Translations under genes and position numbers: made by a program
Notes under the pieces: model-generated
Told to the model about the DNA's origin: nothing
Database searches by the model: none
Seen by the model: the letters and a program-made list of their open reading frames with translations, nothing else
Part shown: positions 22,701 through 34,050 of the stretch, one piece after another
Position numbering within the stretch: position 1 is the first letter of the stretch
Layout: every line of letters starts with the position of its first letter
NCBI GenBank assembly: GCA_003184365.1
Contig: NKYR01000086.1
Coordinates: 71,830 to 135,829, forward strand
Reading direction: 5' to 3'
Length of the DNA stretch: 64,000 bases
Source of the DNA: Evernia prunastri
Lineage: Eukaryota > Ascomycota > Lecanoromycetes > Lecanorales > Parmeliaceae

Positions 22701-25530
22701 ACAAATCAATTCCAAAGACTCCCACTCAACCTCAGGTCCATCGACTAGTCAGTCTAATCCCACGGGATCATCCCACAGCTCTACGAACAGGCTGGTGATT
22801 GCGCCTCAGACTGTTGCTCATCTCCTGTCAGACCAGATGGCGGGCATGGTGTTTGATCGTGAAAAAAAAAATGTGGATCAAGCGCAAGGGCTCGGCTAAC
22901 GTTGAAAAGGATGAGAATCATGACCGTTCTGTGAGCGATGGAACCGAAGAGGATCTCTTTGGTGATATACCTGACTTGAGTGTTGATGAGATGGAGGAGT
23001 TGAGACGAGTCAAGGAATCAATATCGTCTGTCAAATCTCCAGGCTCGGCAGGGAACAATGTTTCCATTCACGATCAGGCGTTAATTAAAGAAGCTGTCGC
23101 AAACGCAGTAGATCTTTCTGAAGTAGCTGGAGACGCGAGACCGAGAACTGCAGATGGCAAAACAGCAGAGGCCGTTGAAGACAGCTCGGCACCTTCAAAA
23201 TGCTCTCGTTTTGCTTGGAGCGGTCCTCAGCCTGGCACACGTTCTACGTCCTGGGGTGAGGAGGCCTTACCGCCCAAAGAACCTCCGTCAGCGCTCTCTG
23301 CAAGCCCCAATGATCAGCATGAAGCAGAAGTTGAGCATGAGATTAGCATCCTCGAGGGTCGCGAATCCCGGACCCCTAAACACCAGAGTAGCAAACATCG
23401 CCAGGCACGAGTGGTCACTGTCGCCTTCTCTTCGCCATTAGTAGATCAAAGAGAACCAGTGTATGAGGATGATGAGGATGACTACGATCTTTGGGAAGGG
23501 CAAAGCGAGCTGAATCCTGAAGAATCTCCTATCCGCCAAGATTATCAGCCACCAAGGTCCAACAGGCGCACACCTTTTGGCTTTGTGCAAAAGTCAGGCC
23601 GACGCACTACATCTCGTCGAATGTCATTGAGCAATCAGTCCTATCATGCCCGCCCAATGTCACGCCTGGATGAACAAGATGAGTTATCGTTGGTTCAATA
23701 CTCAAGTAAAGGTCATCCTATGACTCTGGAAGTAGCAATGTCAACCCCTCTGCCGGTGTCCAGGAGCTTTATGGTGCCGCCAACGATAGGCAACTGCTCA
23801 GACGTAAGCTTCCGCCTTAGTCCATTACCTGATTTCACAGTCCACCAGATCGACAAGCCTCTTGACGGCGACCTTGGTCAAATGATAAGGAGGCCAAGGC
23901 ATTCCCGAACATACTCGGCCGACAATAAATTGTCGCTCGCAGCCCAAGAGCTAGTCAAGAACCTTACAGACTTGGAACCGTATGAGCCATACTGGGATTA
24001 CATACGCAGTGTCGATTTGCATGATCGAGAGTTGAAAACACTGCACATGCTTGACGACTTCTGTGGAGGCATTGAAGAGCTCGATGTTTCGAACAATCAG
24101 ATTGGGGAGTTGAATGGCATCCCCACTACGGTCAGGCGACTGAACATCCGGGAAAATTGCCTGTCCGATCTTGCGGCGTGGAGCTCCTTGTATAATCTTC
24201 AGTATATGGATGTTTCCGGAAATAATATTCAGAGTGTCAAAGGCTTCCGTAGCCTTGTCCACTTGCGAGCCTTGAAAGCAGACCACAACGAGATTCGAAG
24301 TTTGAGCGGCCTTGAGGACCTGGACGGTCTCATAAGCCTAAGCCTGAGAGGCAACAAATTGCGAGCTGTGGATCTTGACAACTTCCACCTGTACGTTTCC
24401 AGCAACCCTGGCGTTGCCATCGCTAACGAGTCACAGTCAACGCCTTGCTGATCTTGACCTACGTGACAACGAGCTTGTCCAAGCATCTAATCTAGATCAG
24501 CTAGCAAGTCTGAAGACTTGCGATCTCAGTAAGTCCTACAAAGTCACTCGCGTATTGTAAAGAGTCCTAGCTAAGAGTATTAGGCTACAACGACCTTGAG
24601 ACTCTGGATATATTCGGGTCCAATTCTCTCTCCAACTTAGAGACCCTCAGTGTATCTGATAACTGTCTCTCATCTCTCGATGTAGCAGTAATGCCAAAGC
24701 TCAGAAATCTCAACATTGACAGAAATTCCGTTGCGCAGATCAACAGCCTCAATTCCTTGAAGCAACTTGAGACCCTCTCATGGCGCGAACAAACACTCGC
24801 GCCTGATTCCAGCCTATCAGGGATCCAATACAACGACTGCTACGAAGTCCGCAACCTATATCTCTCCGGCAATCCTCTTACCGACTTCGCCCCATCGACG
24901 CCGTTCCTCAACCTACAGTACCTGGAGCTTGCTTCGATTGGGCTGCAGAGCTTTTCTCCGGATCTTGGTCTACAATGTCCCAACGTCCGTACCCTCAACG
25001 CCAATTACAACGCCATCCGTGATTTGCGTCCCTTGCTTGGGATAGTGAAATTAGAGAAGCTGTTCCTCGCCGGAAACCGCGTCTCGAGATTGCGGCGAAC
25101 AGCAGCTGTGCTCGACCGCGTAGGGAAAGACCTGCTCGAGGTTGACCTGCGCAATAACCCCTTGACCGTGGGCTTCTACACTCCACAGGACACCTCACGA
25201 GAGGAGAAGCGTGTCGTGCCCCATGGTAGCGACTCGAGGGCAAGCGACGATGGGGCCGAGCATGATCTTCAAGGCACCTTGGCGTATCTCCTGCCAGCTG
25301 TCGATAAGGCAGCCGACGACCTCTCCCGCGAAAGGTTGGATGAAGACACCAAGTTGAGGAGAAGAGTCTATGAAATGTTGGTCGTCAATGGTTGCAAGGC
25401 GCTGGAGAGACTCGATGGACTCGCGGTGGATAGAGAGATGGTTGGTAGAAGGGACGGCATCTGGGAGAGGCTGATAGATCTGGGCGTCTTGAAAACCAAG
25501 GGAGGTGAGGACGAAAAACAGGACGCTTGA
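19738..25530 (+). CDS. cdc11: Cdc11/Nud1-type LRR scaffold of the septation initiation network
   Basis: The start MDQWLDSLSEDWISQP..SPRS is the conserved opening of ascomycete Cdc11 homologues. A long disordered Ser/Pro-rich region follows, then an acidic FGDIPDLSVDEMEEL motif and about ten leucine-rich repeats (LDVSNNQI, LNIRENCL, MDVSGNNI, LDLRDNEL, LYLSGNPL, LEVDLRNNPL). Introns lie at 24391..24436 and 24529..24583. The frame is broken at a 10-A run (22862..22871): the first frame ends at 22899, while the correct continuation (MVFDREKK then MWIKRKGS) needs nine A. With that correction the protein is about 1,896 residues. In fission yeast Cdc11 anchors the septation kinase cascade to spindle pole bodies. 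The homopolymer suggests a sequencing or assembly slip rather than real loss, because 875 further codons stay open and conserved-looking. Confidence 0.85.
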
Positions 25531-26239
25531 ACTTGGAAACATTTCCTGTGAAGCAGGACGTTAGCGTCTGGTTATGAGAAACGCTCGCGTTGCTTGGTTG
25601 GGGTGTTTATAGAGTTGATGTGTACATGAGTCAAAAGGCGTGCTGTGTCTTATCGTGTAGAATAGCGAAACCCCTCAGGCTTTCGTCCTTGGAGACAAGA
25701 CTGGTAGATTGAGTGTTCAATATCAATCATCAAAGGGTATCAGGGAAGGGGGTCGGTCCCATTGCTCGGTTCACGCATGGCTTTACAATCATCCACTCGT
25801 GCTGTCCAGAAGTTAGTTACTTGCTAGACCGAGGACACGAATGGTCCCTCTTCCTTAACCGGATACCGTTTGATCTATCGGTGTCCTGGTGTTATCAAGT
25901 AGCTCACCCTTGGGAAAAGAGTCTACAAGGTACTTTGACACATCTTCATATACTTTTTGCCCGTGCACTGTGGTAAAATCGCCGACTGCTCAGGCCCATA
26001 GTGAATGCCCCAACACAAGGCATTGGCGGTTTGACACGCTCAATCATTTACCTTGATATATGTGTTAAGTTAGTGGGAGGGCCAGGACGGGATCAGTGTC
26101 ATGCCTGTGTTTTTCAGTACTCGCTCGTTCACAGCCTGCATTGCCAGCTGCAAATAACCGTACTTTGGAATCTTCTAGACTCCAATGGTGTTTGGCTTCC
26201 TTTGTTGCCCTCCTCTGACACTTCCAAGTCCATATTGCT

Positions 26240-26263
26240 AGGCATGGCTATATAGCCATGCCT
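26240..26263. repeat. 24-base perfect palindrome
   Basis: The half-site aggcatggctat is followed directly by its exact reverse complement. It could form a hairpin with no loop or bind a symmetric protein dimer. Confidence 0.9.
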
Positions 26264-26360
26264 CCTTCCTCAATGTTTCTTTTAGCCATTACATAGCATG
26301 CATATCATACATGTACAAGAGAGCACCAAGACCATAACATTTCGTCGTCATTTCCAACAC
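26241..26360 (+). repeat. Diverged repeat, copy 2
   Basis: Partner of 10583..10735. The identical 16-base core lies at 26287..26302. Confidence 0.4.
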
Positions 26361-26583
26361 TACAACCCAGCAATAGCAACATCGTGGAATCCATTGATGT
26401 ACCACTAAGGCCAAACTTCTTTCATTTATCTTTAGGCTTGTACAGTGGATCGGTGCAGACAGGGATCACGTCGTACAAGGCTCTGGGGAGGGTAAGACAG
26501 CTACGCTGGGCTTTGAGGTTCATGACAGCTGAAAACCAATCTTTTCCATAAAGAATATTGGACGAGAAGGGCAATCCAACAAT

Positions 26584-28534
26584 ATGTCCTTTTCGAACTC
26601 TCAACCGCTGGAGCAAGCTACTATCATGCCAGCTTGCACGACTTCAGGCTCAACACCAGTCCCCGATCCGCCTGCCGAGGTACGCAAGCCAGCGCCGTTT
26701 CTGAGAGTACCTCGTGAAATCAGAGACAACATCTATCGGTATTTGCTTTCGACCAAGTATACCAAGCATACCCTGCCCGACAATGGAATCAAGCATAATT
26801 ACGTAGAGCCTGAAATGGTAAGTTTAACCTACCTGTCCAATGATCTGGCTATGCTTCAGCTAATTAGACCCATAGGATCACTCGAAACACTTCTACACCT
26901 ATCGATTCCACATGTCAATTCTTTTGACCAACCGACAAGTATATCTTGAAGCCAGCAACGTCTTCTACATGGACAATATGTTCGTTCGTTTCAATTTAAA
27001 CAAGGAAACAACAGTCTTTGAAACGTTCGAACTCGGAGATCCCCGACCGCCCTATCTTTATTGGGGCAGGAAAGACCACGTCTGCAAGCGTCATGTCATG
27101 GAAATCGATGTGATTCGAGATCATCGGCGGCACGGTCGCTCTACAAAACGTCACTTCATGTTGGCCAGTGACGACCTTCCAAAGATCTGCAGGATTCTGC
27201 TCATGATGGATGGAATGTATGTGGGCAGTGGGCCCGGAGCGATAAAGCTGTTCTTACGAGAAACGGAGCTTTGGATCACCATTGGGGACGAGGTTGGCAC
27301 CACTGCACGGACTCTATCCCTTTTGAATATGTGTCCAGATGACAGAAAGGGGGAATTTCTGGACGCAGCTATCAAGAATGCCGCGGCTCATCTTGTTAGT
27401 GCAACCATCAGGGAAAAGGGAAATGGCTTCCTGAGTCCAAATGCTGATCGAATTATAAATGCCAAATCTTGGCTGCCGGAATCACCCAGCTCCATTGATA
27501 ACGCTCGGATACGGAAGCTTCTAGAGCCACTCCGAGCCTTGCATAGTATTGAATTCTCTTACATTGATGCCCCTATCAGTGAGCGGTACTGGCACGAGAT
27601 CCAAAGAAGCTTATCCAGAGCCCGACCAAGCTTTCAAGAACGTTTCCAGGTGCCAGTCGCCGAGTTTGAAGCAGCGATTACAACGTTCAGCGCGGAAAAT
27701 TTCGACTTAGCAATCCAGAAATTAAGAGGCACGCTCGATACCTTGCTTGATTTCGAGAAGTGGAGCGGAGAATTGGAGGGGAAGTCAATTGTGGCGACAG
27801 GGCCGTTTGCTGGGTTGTCGCTCAGCACAGCTATCGACCAGATGCGATACATCACCTGGAATCACCTGGCTCGAGCAAATTTGGAATTCCACAGCAGCTC
27901 ACGGCATGTACGAACGGCACAAGCCTGGGTACAACGCATCATGGGGACAGACATATACAAAGGAGGGTGGGCAGATATGCATGAGCTTGCGATGCTTTTC
28001 TATCTAAAAGCTGAGGTCTGGGAGGCACTCGATCAGCTCGGAGAGCATACCAGACGGCCCCGTTCCGAATTCCTTATTGAAGAAGTCATCCAATTCTTGA
28101 GAGGCACACGTTCACACCCCCGTTTTGAAACCCTTGCGGAAGTCATCTACATCTTGAGAGACGCCCTACACTACGAGCCGGGAAATGCAATGCTGAAACG
28201 GGAATTGGAGAGAAGAGAGGAAGAATGGCGAATGGCGAAGGAGGAAGAGGCGACGAGGATGTTCGTTATGGTATACAAGGTCTCTTTTATATTCTTAAGT
28301 ACAGGGTTGGCGATGGTGGACCATTTAGTGACCGCCGCACCGGAAGTCCTGTACAACGCCAAAAATGTTGGTATCATTCTCACCCTTGGCGGAATTTTGG
28401 ATTTTATTCTATTGTGTCTAGCGGTATGTTTTTTTGATTTCGGCTCTAATCGAAGGGAAGGTCTACCTGGACTATATTCTCAGTGCATGGATGCCTACCT
28501 TCAAATTTACTCAGTTTCGCTCCTGGTCTTATAA
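26584..28534 (+). CDS. F-box-like/2EXR-type fungal protein of unknown function
   Basis: Exons 26584..26817 and 26876..28534 (intron GTAAGT..TAG, phase 0), 630 residues if no further intron. The N-terminal motif FLRVPREIRDNIYRYLL and, after the intron, LLTNRQVYLEASNVFY are the usual signature of fungal F-box/2EXR proteins. The rest (residues 130-560) is helical with TPR-like spacing (ALHYEPGNAMLKRELERREEEW). Unusually, the C-terminus has two hydrophobic segments (VSFIFLSTGLAMV and VGIILTLGGILDFILLCLAV). A possible intron from about 28420 (GTATGT) to an acceptor near 28480 (TTCTCAG) would change only the last residues. By family knowledge such proteins may recruit substrates to SCF ubiquitin ligases, but no partner domain is visible here. 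Confidence 0.75.
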
Positions 28535-29854
28535 GGATACCTCCCAGCGGAGCTCTGAGATAGACAATTGAAGCATCCTACATGATTCTTTCATACCTGA
28601 TCATTTCAACATCATCTAATTCTAGACAGAGAATGAGAATCCTTCTACTCGTGGATTCCAGAAATGAGTCACGAACGCTGGAGTAAAGGGTACTGTTGTA
28701 GCGTCCAGGCACTCCAGCAAATTTCCTGAAGTGAAAACGTGATTTTCTCTTTTTGCCCGTTTCGACTAACCCTTTCTTTCCTTTCTTTGGTTGAGGATTT
28801 GATCCCGGCGGATGGAGCGAGTGCTTCCTTTTTTTTGAGCAAACTTTTTCAGGTTCTATTTCGGCTAAACGAGATGGGAATGTTGGGAAACGTTGACGGA
28901 ACGCACCCATCGAGAATGAAAGCTTACATTGTCTGTGCGTCGAAGACCGATCTACTCCCTGTTCGTCACTCTTGTCTCGGCAACCCACCTCGCCGGCGCC
29001 CTGTCCTCACATCATCCCAATCACAAGCACAGCACGATACACCGTATACATACTCGAGCGGTCGATTTCAACGCCAGGCCTAGGGTAGCAGATCCCTCGA
29101 TAGACTCACGAGTATTGAGACTGCTTTTCATGTCTGCCGCAGAGCTGAGAGACGTTTCGTTGCTTGTGGTTGTAGCAGCGGAGATTTGCGTGGGGTGGGA
29201 ATGCAGTTGGGAGGCTGGGTTCAGGCTTGTGCAGGGCAAGCTTGGTGGAAAAGAGGGGGGAGGGGGGAGCGGGAGAAGAGAGGAGGTCACGAGAGTGTGG
29301 TACTGTGGGGAAGCAAGAGATCGAATTGAATGGAGAGGAAAGCTAGGTGCCGGTGGGAGTATCGATCCGGTTTTAGGTAGGGGGAATTCTTAGCGTAAGA
29401 TGCGATGTGCGAGGCGGCGGGCAATAGGATAAGTAGGGACCTTGCTCGGCTTCAGCTTCTACTGTGACGGATAAGCGTATGTCAAGAGGTAGGCTTGTCG
29501 AATGTTTACCGTCCTCTTGAGGTGGTGCGCCCGCTTTCGACGTATGGTGTCAAAGGATATAAATCGAACATCTACAGCTTGCCAGTGGTAGAGTAGTCCT
29601 TACGAACGAATCGCGCACCGTACAGGGTGATTTAGCTTCGTCAAAGGTTCCAAGATCCATCATCGACCTCAGCATGTATAGAGCTATGTACTGCTCCCAA
29701 AATATCAAAGCGATGTTTGCCCAGGGGTATATTCTGCTATCACAGCAATGTCACAGCCGCCATTGTTCCTGGAACACCTCACATCTATCTCATCAACTCA
29801 TGAACATAGTCAGCAGTATCTCTCGTAGCCTGCCCCCTTAGTCAAGTTGTGCTC
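28535..29854. other. Intergenic between convergent genes, no gene seen
   Basis: Open frames on both strands are low-complexity (poly-Gly or Lys-rich). One plus-strand frame from about 28929 looks signal-peptide-like but begins with TTG and degrades into Gly-rich sequence. Confidence 0.5.
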
Positions 29855-31988
29855 CTACTTCCGCACAATCCTCAACAACGGCGCAATCCGCGCCCTCTTG
29901 CTCAAGCCAACTCTATAGGCAACCTTTCTGCTGCTGATTGGACTGTGCTTGTCTGGCCCTATTGCCGTAGCAGTTGCGGATTTTCGAGGAGTTTCTGGCA
30001 TAGCGATGGTCTTGACTGGCGACCTTTCAGGTAATGGCTTCGCAGAAAGCTCTGACTGGACCAAATCGCCATGGGTTTTGTTTTGTGGATTGGCAGGCAG
30101 ATCTTCAAGGACGTCTTTGGGGGGGGGAGCGCTGTCATCATTGCGGTCTTGCTCGTCGATAATTGGCGTTGTTCTCTCTTTGGTCTTGGTCTTTTTTCGG
30201 GGTTGCTTCGCCGTTGCTGGGATGGCGGGAGCCACCATTTCGGCGCCGTCCTGGTCATCATCGGCTTCCACCTCGTCCGCGACCATTTCTTCCGAAAGGT
30301 TTGTCATAACTTTCTTGGGTCTGCCTCGTTTCTTCTGACCAGTTACTTTAGTTGCTTGTTTCGGTTCTGGTTGAGCTTCGGGTCGGGGCTCTTCTGTATG
30401 GTCATTTATCTCCATATCTGGCCCACCTCTTTCCGGGGATATCTTCAGCGGTTTTTGTTCGGGTATCACAAACCTGGGATCAGGTTCCATTTTGACCTCC
30501 TCATCTTCGTCATCGTCTTTGGGTAGTAGTTCCTGGAATGCGGTCGTCTTGTGCCTTTTAGTCTTGCGCTTGCTTTTGCCTATCGCTTCCGGCTTCTTGG
30601 AAAAATCTGTCGGTACGAAAATCTCTTCGTCTCCACCACCAGACCTACGCTTGCTGGGCCGAGGCTGGTAATGCTCTTTTGGTACTCCAATACCATTGTC
30701 GTCAGACCCAAGCTCATCAACACGTTCGTCGTCCACATTCCTCTTCCTCTTTGACGCTTTCGCTGGTTTGGTTGGGGATTTACCGGATGTCTTGGGAATC
30801 GAGAGTGAAAGCTCATCTTGACCCCCCTCAGTATCTATAGGCGCTGGCAATACTACGACAGGGTTGACCGCTGCCGAAATATTGGGATCGAGTTGTGAAC
30901 GAAGGTGCTCACTGTCAAGGTGTGAGCTGAGCCCTTGTGACACATTGTTTGGTTGGCTCGTTCTTTTGACAGCAATAGTCTTGCTGGGCGAAATCTCGGA
31001 AGCACTCGAACTAGGTGCCATTTCTACGGTAGGTTGCAGACCATTCGCTTTCATTGCCTCATTAGAGCGCATGCAATGAGGTTTAACGTTCTGGGCAGAG
31101 CCCCGGAAATGTTCCTTGTTAACATCATCAAGCGAAGATCTTGTCGGAGTGGGGATTCGATCGCCTGAGTCGGTATCGAAGTATGGCGCTTCTGCAGAGT
31201 GGATTACATTGTTGGTAGCGGATTTAGGAGGCGTCGGGGAGGTGATTGCAGGCTTCGTGCTGATTTCCGATCGCTGCGATTGCTCGAAAGACGAAAAGTT
31301 CGACGCTGGCGGAGGCATGGGACCCTGCAGATAGGCATCTTTTTCGCCTGCCGACGAGATATCATGTAACTTCGGCCCGGTCATCAGCAGCTTTGTATCT
31401 TTGCCAGACGACATGACCGACGTTCTCGCTTCTTTGTCCATCTCCAGCTTTCCATTCTTCTTGCGCTTTTCAACCTTGTGACCTTTATCCATCCTCGACG
31501 TGATATCGACTTCTCCATCACTGCCGCCATGAAATTCAAAGATATCCTGACTGCTTTTCCCGTACGTCTTCACCGGCTTCTTAGCCTTCGATATCTCAAC
31601 GCTCGTCTTCGACCTTTTAGTCTTCAGCAGGGACGGCGTAGGTGAGGTAGGAGTCTGCTCCTGAGAAAGACTGTATGTCCGGGTTGCAGAAAGTGAGCTC
31701 TTGGGGGTAGGCTCGACGAGGCTTTTGTGTGCAGCGCGCGATTCACGATTAAGTATCTCTTTGCGTTTGTTAGTCAACAGTATGATGTAGACACCAGGAA
31801 GGGCACCGACCTGTTGAGCTTGTACTCGGGTCGGCAGTCCCCTCTTGGACACCGTGGGATGGGTAGCCGTCGAGACTGACGATTGTGCTTGATGTTATGT
31901 CCGAGAGCCCAGTCGCTGGTGGACGTGGCAGGGTGGGTTCCTCGTTCTCCTCCTCGTCTGAGTCTTCTATCACCTTGCGCTTGGTCAT
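29855..31988 (-). CDS. AT-hook nuclear protein, conserved in filamentous ascomycetes
   Basis: Exons 31811..31988 and 29855..31758, phase 1, 693 residues. The intron has a GACTAAC branch site and joins STSST to EILNRESRAAHKSLVEPTPKS. The start MTKRKVIEDSDEEENEE is acidic and basic as in related AT-hook proteins. The protein is largely disordered, with many Lys/Arg clusters, a clear AT-hook (KKRGRPKK) about two thirds along, an acidic ADEVEADDDQDG stretch and a conserved C-terminus (KVAYRVGLSKRARIAPLLR). AT-hooks bind the minor groove of AT-rich DNA, so a chromatin or transcription role is inferred. The exact role of this family is not known to me. Confidence 0.8.
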
Positions 31989-32704
31989 ATCTGAGACATA
32001 TGAACGGATCAGGACCCATGTGCCAGTCGCCGTTTTGTTGTTTGTTTCTGAAGGCGGGGTTGTCGCGACTCTTCAGCAGAAAGCTTGCGAGGGGAGAAGT
32101 GAGGTGCACGGGAGATCGCATACTTACGCGCTATCACGTGGCGACGTGCCCCGCTAGTCATTAAATGGGTAAGGCGTCATATCCCGGATTTTCACTCAAA
32201 TGCTGACCCTGCTGTTGAACCTCACGCCGAGGTTCCCACATGCGTCGCCCATTCGCCAACGGAGATTCAACCTAGAGATCGAGAATCCAAATCGTCACAA
32301 CTCGTGTCAGGTCATTGACATTGTCACTGCATTACTCATTCATTAACATCTAAGAATCAGCACCGTAAGAGGAGATGAGAAATTCTGTTGTAGCTGTTGG
32401 ATCAAGAAGCAAACAAGATCCAGACTTACGTCTGAAAGCTACCATTACTGAGATGGTTTCAGACCACTGGCGCGGAACGGTAAGATCGCATAATGGATCG
32501 GGTGTTTATCTGCGTTTGTCGCTTCCAAGTTGAACAGGTTCCGCATACTGCATGGACCTGGCGTGGAATATATCAAGTCCAGCCGCTTCCCTCTCAGATT
32601 GGTCATGCTCTTCCTGATCATCCGCCGGCGGAAATTCCAAGAGACATTCAAGCATCAAATTCAACAGCATGCATTTACTCGTACGTTCTCGTCTGCGGTA
32701 CTAG
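31989..32704. other. Intergenic, promoter side of two divergent genes
   Basis: No gene recognised, but a small 5' exon of the plus-strand gene may lie here. Confidence 0.4.
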
Positions 32705-33562
32705 CATGTCCTCTCCTGCATTTCAATTTTGTCCAATGCTGCGACAGTCCTATCTCTCATCTCAACGAACACGAATCTCAACCTTATCGCACCAACAAGT
32801 CCGGATGAACTCGGCTTTCCAAACCTTCCAAACATTCCAAACGAACATTTTAGGTTCGACCCCAAGTATGCGGGCGCCCTGCTCCCAGATATACCATTCA
32901 TAATGGTATGCGTCTTCGCTCTGCGCGAGCTAGCGCGGCTTGAAGATTTCGGAGCTACAATATCTGAGAAGACGTGGATAAGGGACGACTATCCTCAAGT
33001 CGCTATGTCCGTGGATAATCCAGGCCACGGACTGAATGTGCGCTTCGCAATGTGGACGATTACCGCTGCGATCAGGGAAGCGATGTACAGCGACCGATAT
33101 CACACCTCGCAAATTGAAGCCGCGTACCTGTTCATTCGGGTCGCGGTTCTGAGATTCTTTGCACCAAGCGCGGGCGACACCATGGCTGTGGCGAACCGTA
33201 CCAATTTCGCCGTGTCCCGGAGACCTAGAGCGGCATCTACGGCTACTGTCGCCTTCAACCGCGGCGGAACAGAACTCAACGGTACCTCCGGCAATGCTCA
33301 GTTGTGGGATGACGTGACGTACAGGGACAAAGAAATACCGAGAAGGGACGTTTTCAGTGGCATCATGTGGGTGATGTTGAACTTAGCTCCGTTCAAGATC
33401 GATACCCCCGTCGAGGCATTAAGAGTTGAGAAAGCCGGATGGACCGTGAAAGTAACAACAGCCGTGTTCAGACCCGCCGTGGTCCTCCCGCCCGGCACCC
33501 CACCACTACATTACGGTGCACATTTTATTCTCGATCGTTCTCCATACCCACTCAATCTTTGA
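32705..33562 (+). CDS. Unknown protein, 5' end not resolved
   Basis: The frame is open from 32705 after an in-frame TAG at 32702..32704 and ends at 33562. It codes for protein-like sequence throughout (SPDELGFPNLPNIPNEHF, ALLPDIPFIMVCVFALRELARL, FSGIMWVMLNLAPF). No ATG occurs in this frame before the Met of PFIM, so the start must be in an upstream exon. Candidate acceptors are the TAG at 32702..32704 or the CAG at about 32747. There is no domain I recognise and no clear signal peptide. Expression from this frame is likely given its length and even codon use, but the start is a guess. Confidence 0.55.
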   Translation, partial: HVLSCISILSNAATVLSLISTNTNLNLIAPTSPDELGFPNLPNIPNEHFRFDPKYAGALLPDIPFIMVCVFALRELARLEDFGATISEKTWIRDDYPQVAMSVDNPGHGLNVRFAMWTITAAIREAMYSDRYHTSQIEAAYLFIRVAVLRFFAPSAGDTMAVANRTNFAVSRRPRAASTATVAFNRGGTELNGTSGNAQLWDDVTYRDKEIPRRDVFSGIMWVMLNLAPFKIDTPVEALRVEKAGWTVKVTTAVFRPAVVLPPGTPPLHYGAHFILDRSPYPLNL

Positions 33563-34050
33563 TTGCTTTTGGTACAGTATAGCTCGTGTGCTTGCTGATG
33601 CCGAGGGAACAGGGAGTCGCTCTCTGATTCTATAGTTTCAAGCACGTCTGGACTATGAGTATCGGACTGCATTCCCCTCCTTCGGGCCTTCTTCATGGCC
33701 CGTGGAGTCGCCAAGTTCGATTTGTTGGCTCCTGTATCGGGAGTGAGTTGAGGTATGGTTTTGTCTTGTACATCGTATGGGCTATCTTGCAAGTAGGTTT
33801 AAGGGCGTCTGCTTACCATCTTAGTAGATTGGAGTAAGCTCTAGTGGTTGACGAAATTCTAGATTGTATGGAGATCATAAAAGGATGGGTGATGCTGAGT
33901 AAGGAAGGTGGTTGTTACGATTACGGCTATTTTTGGTGCTTGCTTCGATCGGCGAGGGATTTTGCCAACCAATTGGAACAGCTACAATCGAGAGTCAGAA
34001 CCCAGTGTCTGTAGACTTGTTTGTGCATTTGTTCTATTCTGCAGTCTGTT
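33563..34050. other. Intergenic between convergent genes
   Basis: 3' flanks of the unknown gene and of vps11. Nothing else seen. Confidence 0.6.

Larger units (their letters stand above)
25531..26583. other. Intergenic with palindrome and repeat copy 2
   Basis: No gene seen. It contains a perfect 24-base palindrome at 26240..26263 and the second copy of a diverged repeat, immediately upstream of the F-box-like gene. Confidence 0.6.

Noticed and set aside
28929..29393. Signal-peptide-like plus-strand frame
   Set aside because: Starts with TTG, and the tail is Gly-rich low complexity; no plausible ATG or splice model.
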